The notes below the pieces were generated by a model. That model saw only the letters and a list, made by a program, of their open reading frames with translations. It was not told where the DNA came from and did no database searches. From Sphingobacteriia bacterium (GTDB taxonomy: Bacteria > Bacteroidota > Bacteroidia > Bacteroidales > TTA-H9): DNA of 38,317 nt. The stretch's first letter is position 1, and the number at the start of each line of letters is the position of its first letter. Made by a program: the position numbers and the translations under genes. This document shows positions 32,391 through 38,317 of this stretch, in pieces. The stretch lies in the NCBI GenBank assembly GCA_021286705.1, contig JAJTBW010000011.1:1-38317 (forward strand), given 5' to 3'.

Positions 32391-35045
32391 ATGAAAAAAC
32401 TACACTTGTTGCTCCTTGTGATGGTATCGTTTCCAATCATGTTATTTGCCCAAAACAAAGGAGCGGTTGAAGGCACAATCAAAGACGCACAATCTGGGGA
32501 AACCCTCATTGGAGCAACCGTTAGAGTTAAAGGAACCATGACCGGTGCAACAACCGATCTCAATGGATTTTACACTATTTCAAACCTAGACGCAGGCAAG
32601 TACACCCTACTTGTTTCCTATGTGGGTTACAACAACCAAGAATCAGCTGTTACGATATCTGCGGGACAAAAAGCAACTGCTAATTTTTCATTAACTACTG
32701 ATTTTATCGGACTAGATCAGGTGGTAGTAACCGGTGTAGTTAATCCAAGATCAGCTCTAGAGTCGAGTATTAACGTCAGCACCATGAAGCCCAAAGCGAT
32801 TCAAGAGTTTGGTGCAGTAACTACAGCGGAGTTATTTAAAGCTATCCCTGGGATCCATTCAGAGGCAACAGGAGGTGAAGGTAACGCCAATCTAAGTGTC
32901 AGAGGTATTCCAATTACCTCAGGTGGATCTAAATTTCTTCAACTTCATGAGGATGGTCTACCCGTTATGCAATTTGGAGATATATCGTTTGGAAATGCTG
33001 ATATATTCCTCCGCTCTGACTACTCAATTGCCCGAATTGAAGCCATAAAAGGTGGCTCTGCTTCAACCTTTGCAAGTAATTCGCCAGCAGGTATTATTAA
33101 CTTCATAAGTAAAACCGGTGCCACCGAAGGAGGTAGCATTGGGACTACTCTAGGAGTTGACTATAAATCATTCAGGACTGATTTCGACTATGGTTCACCC
33201 ATTGGTGATGGTGTGAGTTTTCATGTGGGCGGTTTCTTCAGACAAGGAGAAGGACCACGTGATGCCGGATACAATGGTAACTATGGTGGTCAAATCAAGG
33301 CCAACCTCACAAAAACCTTTAAAACGGGATATGCCAGAGTCTATTTAAAATATCTCAACGATAGAGCTATCAGTTATATGCCAATGCCCATAAAAGGAAC
33401 TGGTACCGCATCTGATCCTACTTTTGAATCAATAACAGGTTATGATGCCCTTCATTCAACCTTACAGAGCCCCTATTTCCAAAAATTAGTTGGGGTAGAT
33501 GGCAATGGTAATCTGCGTACGAGCAATATTGGCGATGGAATGCATCCAATTTCATATGCAGTTGGAGCAGAATTTGGTTTTGAACTAGACGGTGGCTGGT
33601 CTGTTACCAATAAAGCAAGGATGGCGTTTAACAAAGGAACCTTTAATTCTCCTTTTCCCGTCTCAATTAACTCAGCAGACAATATTGCTAAAAGCATAGC
33701 CGGGGACGGTTATTCACTTAGTTATGCAAACGGAACCAATGCAGGCGTTCCTCTAACAGCATCAGAAATAGCTAATTTAAACGGCAATGGTCTCCTGATG
33801 ACAGTCCATACTTTCGATGTTGAAATGAACAGCCTTGATAACTTCACCAACGATTTCAATATTACTAAGACTTTTAACGATAACATCCATGTAACTGCAG
33901 GCTATTACGAAGCTTATCAAAGAATCGATATGACATGGCTCTGGCAAGCTTATGTTACCGATGTCTCAGATGATCCACGTCTGATCAATATCACTGATGC
34001 CAATGGAAAACCCTTAACTGAGAATGGACTCTATGCTCACGGTGTTCCTGCTTGGGGAAATTGTTGTACAAGAGGTTACGATATGAGATATACTATTGGT
34101 GCTCCCTATGCCAATGTAGCTGTAGATGTCAACGACGATCTTAACATTGATGCCAGTGTTCGTTATGACATGGGATCGGCAAATGGTTATTACCTAGGTA
34201 ACATGCAGACACCTGTCGATGTTAACAATGATGGAATAATGTCTGCAATCGATTCTACAACTACCGTTCTCGATAACGCCAATCCTCACCCGGTCAACTA
34301 CGACTATAAGTACTTATCTTATTCTTTAGGAGCAAACTATAAGCTAGGAGAAAACAAGGCTCTATTCGCAAGATACAGCAAAGGAGCAAGGGCTAATGCC
34401 GACCGACTTCTTTATTCCTCATACATCACCTCAGAAGGAAAAACCATCGATGGTTTAGACGCCGACGAGATCCAACAAGCAGAATTAGGCTTTAAATATA
34501 ACTCTCCAAATTATGCCTTCAATGTTACAGGATTCTACGCAGTGCTATCTGAACAAAACTCTGAGTTTGATAAAGTCTTTAACGTAGATTATAGCTCTTA
34601 TGGCGTAGAACTAGAAGGAGCCGTCAAATTAGGAAACTTTGAAGTAAATGCTGGCGCCACCTACACTAAAGCAGAAATCACAAAAAGCAATAATGAAGAC
34701 CAGGTTGGAAACACTCCTCGTCGTGTTCCCGATCTGATGTTTACCATCAGCCCTTCATACAGAATAGATAGAGCAGCTATAGGATTAAGCTTTATTGGAA
34801 CTACTAAAGTATATGCTCAATTTGATAATAACGTGGTTTTACCTGGCTTTACCTATGTTAATGCATTTGCATCCTATAATCTAACGAAAGGATTATCGGT
34901 ACGAGCTAATGTCAACAATCTTTTTGACACATTTGGAATTACGGAAATGGAAGGTGACACATTTACTGATGGCGCCGTCAACTACATGCGCGGGCGTCCA
35001 ATTACTGGGAGAGCAATCGACTTCACAATCAACTATCAATTTTAG
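32391..35045 (+). CDS. TonB-dependent receptor, probably for sugar uptake
   Basis: An 884-residue outer-membrane receptor. Signal peptide is MKKLHLLLLVMVSFPIMLFAQ. Residues ~24-105 are the carboxypeptidase-like domain (GAVEGTIKDAQSGETLIGAT, LVSYVGYNNQE). The plug carries VVVTGVVNPRSALESS, LFKAIPGIHSEATGGEGNAN, LSVRGIP and NSPAGIINFISKTG. The barrel ends GRAIDFTINYQF with terminal Phe. It lacks a SusD partner and is shorter than typical SusC (~1000), so it belongs to the stand-alone receptor class. LacI-type operators upstream and the neighbouring kinase, GH13 phosphorylase and MFS permease point to an oligosaccharide such as sucrose or a glucoside as ligand. This is an inference from context. 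Confidence 0.92.
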   Translation: MKKLHLLLLVMVSFPIMLFAQNKGAVEGTIKDAQSGETLIGATVRVKGTMTGATTDLNGFYTISNLDAGKYTLLVSYVGYNNQESAVTISAGQKATANFSLTTDFIGLDQVVVTGVVNPRSALESSINVSTMKPKAIQEFGAVTTAELFKAIPGIHSEATGGEGNANLSVRGIPITSGGSKFLQLHEDGLPVMQFGDISFGNADIFLRSDYSIARIEAIKGGSASTFASNSPAGIINFISKTGATEGGSIGTTLGVDYKSFRTDFDYGSPIGDGVSFHVGGFFRQGEGPRDAGYNGNYGGQIKANLTKTFKTGYARVYLKYLNDRAISYMPMPIKGTGTASDPTFESITGYDALHSTLQSPYFQKLVGVDGNGNLRTSNIGDGMHPISYAVGAEFGFELDGGWSVTNKARMAFNKGTFNSPFPVSINSADNIAKSIAGDGYSLSYANGTNAGVPLTASEIANLNGNGLLMTVHTFDVEMNSLDNFTNDFNITKTFNDNIHVTAGYYEAYQRIDMTWLWQAYVTDVSDDPRLINITDANGKPLTENGLYAHGVPAWGNCCTRGYDMRYTIGAPYANVAVDVNDDLNIDASVRYDMGSANGYYLGNMQTPVDVNNDGIMSAIDSTTTVLDNANPHPVNYDYKYLSYSLGANYKLGENKALFARYSKGARANADRLLYSSYITSEGKTIDGLDADEIQQAELGFKYNSPNYAFNVTGFYAVLSEQNSEFDKVFNVDYSSYGVELEGAVKLGNFEVNAGATYTKAEITKSNNEDQVGNTPRRVPDLMFTISPSYRIDRAAIGLSFIGTTKVYAQFDNNVVLPGFTYVNAFASYNLTKGLSVRANVNNLFDTFGITEMEGDTFTDGAVNYMRGRPITGRAIDFTINYQF

Positions 35046-35055
35046 TTGAATCCTC

Positions 35056-35086
35056 AACCCGAAGAAAGACACTCTGTCTTCGGGTT
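35056..35086 (+). terminator. Terminator after the second TonB receptor
   Basis: AACCCGAAGA (35056-35065) pairs with TCTTCGGGTT (35077-35086) over an 11-nt loop. AAGAC/GTCTT gives an alternative inner pairing. The following sequence, TACTCCTATCTT, is only weakly U-rich, so partial read-through into the kinase is possible. Confidence 0.7.
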
Positions 35087-35208
35087 TACTCCTATCTTCC
35101 TACATAGTCTTATACATTGTTGTGAGATACCATAAAAAGAAATGAATTTCTTAATTGATCCATCCACCCAAATTCTCCTTCGTAGAAACATCTATTTTCA
35201 ATACTATT

Positions 35209-35859
35209 ATGAACTCAAATGAAACAAGCCTGAACCCGCACATCGCTGTTGCCAAAGACCTCATCGCTCAAATCTGGCAGATGATCTTAGCAAAAAATGG
35301 ACCCTATGTTATCTCAGTAGCTGGTGAATCTGGATCAGGTAAGACAGAGACAGGAGCTGCTCTATTCCATGAGTTAAAGTCCCTCGGAAAAAGATCCGTC
35401 GTTATTAATCAAGATAATTACTTCCTTCTTAGCCCGGCCCTAAACGATGCCAAACGCAAAGCAGACCCTTCATGGCTTGGCCCTCACAAGGAGGTCAATA
35501 TGGCTCTCCTTCAAAAAACAATCATTGACTTTACAATGGGGCTTCCTGCCATAGAGATCCCGTTCATAGATTATCATTCGAACACCTCTATCACGCAAAG
35601 CGTCTCCCTTTTAGATGTCGAAATTCTTATTTTAGAGGGTACTTATGTCAGTCTCCTCAAAAATATTGACACCCGTATCTTTATAACAGCTGATTACAAT
35701 GAAACGTTACCCTACAGAAAGAAAAGAAACAGAGGCAATGAAGTCAATGATCCCTTCATAGAAAACATTCTTGAAACTGAACACAAAATCATAGCCGGCC
35801 ACAAATTTCTTGCTGATTGGCTTATCTTAAACGATCTGACACTAAAACGGAACGTATAA
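35209..35859 (+). CDS. P-loop kinase of the uridine kinase/phosphoribulokinase family
   Basis: A 216-residue soluble kinase. Walker A is GESGSGKT (39-46), the nucleoside-kinase-like NQDNYF follows at 67-72, ILEGTYVSLL (141-150) is the Walker B/acceptor-side motif, and RKKRNRGNEVNDP (170-182) is an Arg-rich lid. The fold is shared by uridine kinase, phosphoribulokinase, pantothenate kinase and plant-type glycerate kinase. The nucleoside-specific motifs of Udk are incomplete. A GH13 phosphorylase follows 107 bp later on the same strand, then an MFS permease, so the natural substrate is more likely a sugar or glycerate than uridine. The ATG at 35209 is preferred; a TTG at 35155 adds 18 unconvincing residues. 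The substrate is open. Confidence 0.8.
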   Translation: MNSNETSLNPHIAVAKDLIAQIWQMILAKNGPYVISVAGESGSGKTETGAALFHELKSLGKRSVVINQDNYFLLSPALNDAKRKADPSWLGPHKEVNMALLQKTIIDFTMGLPAIEIPFIDYHSNTSITQSVSLLDVEILILEGTYVSLLKNIDTRIFITADYNETLPYRKKRNRGNEVNDPFIENILETEHKIIAGHKFLADWLILNDLTLKRNV

Positions 35860-35966
35860 CCGCTATAACTATAAAACAGAACCCGGTAGCTACCTACCTT
35901 TTCTCACCACTGTCACCAACGATCCAGACCTTTTCCATATAACCGACAATATAAAACAGATAGCAC

Positions 35967-37427
35967 ATGTTAAATCAAGTTCAGTTAATTACCTATCCTG
36001 ATTCCCTCGGTGGAAGTTTGGAGACGTTAAATAAAGTACTTGACACCCATTTCAAAGATCTTTTTACCGGAGGCATTCACATTCTACCTCCATTCCCTTC
36101 ATCAGGAGATAGAGGCTTTGCCCCTTTGACTTATCTCGAGATAAATCCATCTTTTGGTACATGGGATCACATTCAGGCTATCGCCAAGAACCATTCTATC
36201 ATGCTTGATCTAATGGTTAACCATATCTCACAAAAGTCAACCTTCTTCCAAGACTACCTCGAAAAAGGAGAGAACTCTGAATATGCCGATCTATTTCTAA
36301 CTATCGACAAAATCTGGAATGATGGCCAACCTCGAAAAGAGGATATTGATAAAATTTTCCTAAGACGAAAATTACCCTATTCTTCCTTCTACCTACCCAA
36401 CCAAAACAAAGTAGTGGGTGTTTGGACAACATTCGGGAAGGAAGACCCTTCCGAACAAATCGATTTTGATATAAAATCAAAAAAAACAAAAGAATTACTG
36501 CGCACCTTCCTTAAGAACTTCAGTCAACAAAAGGTCAAAGCAGTCAGGCTGGATGCGGTTGGTTACATAATCAAAAAAATGGGAACCTCATGCTTTTTTG
36601 TTGAGCCAGAAATATATGAGTTCTTAGATTGGGTAAAAGAGGTTGCCGACAAAGAAGGGCTCGAACTCCTTCCGGAAGTTCATGCCCACTACTCTATTCA
36701 ATATAGACTTGCAGACCATGGGTTTTGGATATATGACTTTATCCTCCCTTATTTAATACTTGAAGCGCTAATCAATAAACAAGCCACCAAGTTAACTCAC
36801 TATCTTAAGACCAGACCCATAAAACAATTTACAATGCTTGATTGTCATGATGGAATTCCGGTGAAACCCGATCTAGACGAGATAGTTCCAAGTATAGATG
36901 CAAAAAAAACAGTAGACAAATGTCTGGAAAGAGGAGCCAATCTTAGTTTAGTTTATTCAGATAAACATAAATCAGAAGATGGATTCGATGTTCACCAGAT
37001 TCGATGTTCCTATTATTCAGCTCTAAATCATGATGATGATGCTTATATAGCAGCAAGAGCAATCCAGTTCTTTACACCTGGGATTCCTCAAGTTTATTAT
37101 ATGGGATTACTTGCTGGAGCCAATGACTTAGAGGCCGTTCAACGAACAGGAGAAGGGAGAGAAATAAACCGTCATAATTACAGTCTTGAAGAGATAGAGG
37201 CCTCACTTACTAAACCAGTGGTCCAAAGGCTACTTTGGTTAATAAACTTTAGAAATACCCATAAAGCATTTCAAGGAGTATGTACAATAAGAAGCAGCTC
37301 AACAGATCGAATAATCATTGATTGGGTTTTAGAAGAGCACAGTTGCACCTTAGAAATATTGCTAAACAACTATAAGTCGATAATAAGATATAGTTCAGAC
37401 TCCGAGCAGATCATAAAAAACATATAA
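35967..37427 (+). CDS. GH13 sucrose phosphorylase-family enzyme, probably sucrose 6'-phosphate phosphorylase
   Basis: A 486-residue cytoplasmic TIM-barrel phosphorylase, close in length and sequence to Bifidobacterium sucrose phosphorylase as I recall it. The start NQVQLITYPDSLGG, nucleophile Asp196 (RLDAVGY), acid/base Glu237 (EVH) and transition-state Asp295 (DCHDG) are intact, as is FFTPGIPQVYYMGLLAG. These cleave alpha-glucosides with phosphate to glucose-1-phosphate plus acceptor. In the acceptor site the positions of Pro134 and Tyr344 of the bifidobacterial enzyme are Arg133 and His343 here; Arg/His at these places is, to my memory, what binds the 6'-phosphate in sucrose 6'-phosphate phosphorylases. 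Plain sucrose or glucosylglycerate are the alternatives. It precedes an MFS permease by 3 bp, so co-transcription is nearly certain. Confidence 0.88.
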   Translation: MLNQVQLITYPDSLGGSLETLNKVLDTHFKDLFTGGIHILPPFPSSGDRGFAPLTYLEINPSFGTWDHIQAIAKNHSIMLDLMVNHISQKSTFFQDYLEKGENSEYADLFLTIDKIWNDGQPRKEDIDKIFLRRKLPYSSFYLPNQNKVVGVWTTFGKEDPSEQIDFDIKSKKTKELLRTFLKNFSQQKVKAVRLDAVGYIIKKMGTSCFFVEPEIYEFLDWVKEVADKEGLELLPEVHAHYSIQYRLADHGFWIYDFILPYLILEALINKQATKLTHYLKTRPIKQFTMLDCHDGIPVKPDLDEIVPSIDAKKTVDKCLERGANLSLVYSDKHKSEDGFDVHQIRCSYYSALNHDDDAYIAARAIQFFTPGIPQVYYMGLLAGANDLEAVQRTGEGREINRHNYSLEEIEASLTKPVVQRLLWLINFRNTHKAFQGVCTIRSSSTDRIIIDWVLEEHSCTLEILLNNYKSIIRYSSDSEQIIKNI

Positions 37428-37430
37428 CCA

Positions 37431-38317
37431 ATGACTACTTATAATAAACCAAACAATAGCTCAGCCTTAATAAAATGGCTTACTTATCTGATGTTTATGA
37501 TGTTTGCAATGACAACAGATGCCGTTGGAGAGATTATTAAGGAGGTGATGAAACAGTTTAGTCTTAGTATGACAGCGGCTGGCCTACTGCATTATGGTCC
37601 AATGACTGCTATCGCACTGGGGGGAATACTATTGGGGTTTCTAGCGGACAAGTTTGGAAGAAAAAAGACCATTATAATAGGACTATCTCTTTTTGCTATC
37701 AACTCATTTCTCTTTCTTTTAGGTAATACCTTTTCGTTTTTCCTTTCATTACTAATCATATCTGGTTTTGCAATTGGCATATTTAAGACAGCAGCCTTAG
37801 CCCTAATTGGAGATATTACCAATTCAACCAAAGAGCACACATCAACCATGAATCTTGTAGAAGGCTTTTTTGGGGTTGGTGCTATTGTAGGTACCTTTTT
37901 TGTATCATACTTAGTTTCAAAAGGGATAGATTGGAAATATCTTTATGTCTTTGCTGCCACACTCTGTTTAATTCTAATCGGATTAGCACTTTCAGTGACC
38001 TACCCGGAAACTAAAAAGGTCACCGACCAAAAGTCAGGACTTCGCAGCACAATAAAGATGACAAAAGACTACTATGCATTGGGCTTTTCTCTGAGTGCCT
38101 TTCTTTATGTTGCAGTGGAATCAGCTATTTATGTTTGGATGCCAACCCTTTTAGCGAACTATACCGGAGATTTCATCTTAGCGGCCACCTATTCCCTTTC
38201 CATTTTCTTCATTTTAAGAGCCGCAGGAAGATTTCTAGGAGCCTATATTATGAGTCGATATAATTGGACATGGGCCTTGACACTATTCAGTGCTGCGATA
38301 TTTATATGCTTTATTGG
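37431..38317 (+). CDS. MFS transporter, incomplete at the window end
   Basis: The first 295 codons of a permease that runs off the window. The ATG is 3 bp after the phosphorylase stop. About eight or nine hydrophobic helices are visible. GFLADKFGRKKT is the classical MFS loop 2-3 motif, and the acidic GEIIKEVMKQF after helix 1 and LALIGDITNSTKEHTSTMN after helix 4 are probably functional. The arrangement resembles the FHS/fucose-permease-like branch. Being cotranscribed with the phosphorylase and following the kinase, it probably imports the disaccharide or glucoside that the enzyme degrades. The specificity is not readable from the sequence. Confidence 0.88.
   Translation, partial: MTTYNKPNNSSALIKWLTYLMFMMFAMTTDAVGEIIKEVMKQFSLSMTAAGLLHYGPMTAIALGGILLGFLADKFGRKKTIIIGLSLFAINSFLFLLGNTFSFFLSLLIISGFAIGIFKTAALALIGDITNSTKEHTSTMNLVEGFFGVGAIVGTFFVSYLVSKGIDWKYLYVFAATLCLILIGLALSVTYPETKKVTDQKSGLRSTIKMTKDYYALGFSLSAFLYVAVESAIYVWMPTLLANYTGDFILAATYSLSIFFILRAAGRFLGAYIMSRYNWTWALTLFSAAIFICFI

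Noticed and set aside
35885..35894. GGTAGCTACC palindrome between the kinase and the phosphorylase
   Set aside because: It is a single 10-bp palindrome without a second copy, a promoter match or a U-tract, so chance is a sufficient explanation.

Overview
The window looks like a chromosomal segment of a member of the Bacteroidota, probably a free-living, possibly marine, Bacteroidales-like organism. I base this on several things seen in the sequence. There is a type IX secretion C-terminal sorting domain. There are two TonB-dependent receptors with carboxypeptidase-like N-terminal domains. DUF4403 and DUF5689 proteins are present, as are a FucP/GluP-type permease and an NrtR-like Nudix regulator. 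Promoter -7 elements of the form TAnnTTTG precede many operons. No rRNA, tRNA, CRISPR, phage or transposase gene was found.

Layout. 1-484 is non-coding and holds REP-like inverted and tandem repeats. 485-5110 is a surface-signalling and adhesion locus: an ECF sigma factor, a protein with a cytoplasmic head, one membrane helix and a predicted C-terminal outer-membrane barrel, and a six-PKD-domain T9SS cargo protein. 5218-7548 holds a polyphosphate-glucokinase-like ROK kinase and a DUF4403 lipoprotein. 7671-10199 holds a divergent flippase and WecE-type sugar aminotransferase. 10200-13219 (minus strand) is a tight operon of secreted EEP nuclease/phosphatase, unusual phosphopantetheinyl transferase and formyltransferase-like protein. 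It is divergent from 13572-18161, a TonB receptor followed by a DUF5689 lipoprotein. The EEP/receptor/DUF5689 trio looks like an extracellular phosphoester or nucleic-acid scavenging system.

18498-24216 holds rmlA, msrBA, transaldolase, mntP, a membrane acyltransferase and an AraC regulator with a metal-binding-like N-terminus. 24337-26750 pairs a FucP-family permease with a divergent Nudix-type regulator. 26892-31885 holds purC, phoH, a SAM hydroxide adenosyltransferase, an orphan all-alpha isoprenoid-synthase-like protein and an SBF-like transporter. 32391-38317 holds a second TonB receptor, a uridine-kinase-like P-loop kinase, a GH13 sucrose-phosphorylase-family enzyme and an MFS permease cut by the window end.

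The most interesting part is the right end. The phosphorylase carries Arg and His at the positions I recall as the phosphate-binding pair of sucrose 6'-phosphate phosphorylases, and it sits next to a small P-loop kinase and a permease. Together these suggest a PTS-independent route of uptake, phosphorylation and phosphorolysis. LacI-type palindromes occur both upstream of the second TonB receptor and between the FucP-like permease and the Nudix regulator, so the two loci may share one regulator that lies outside the window.
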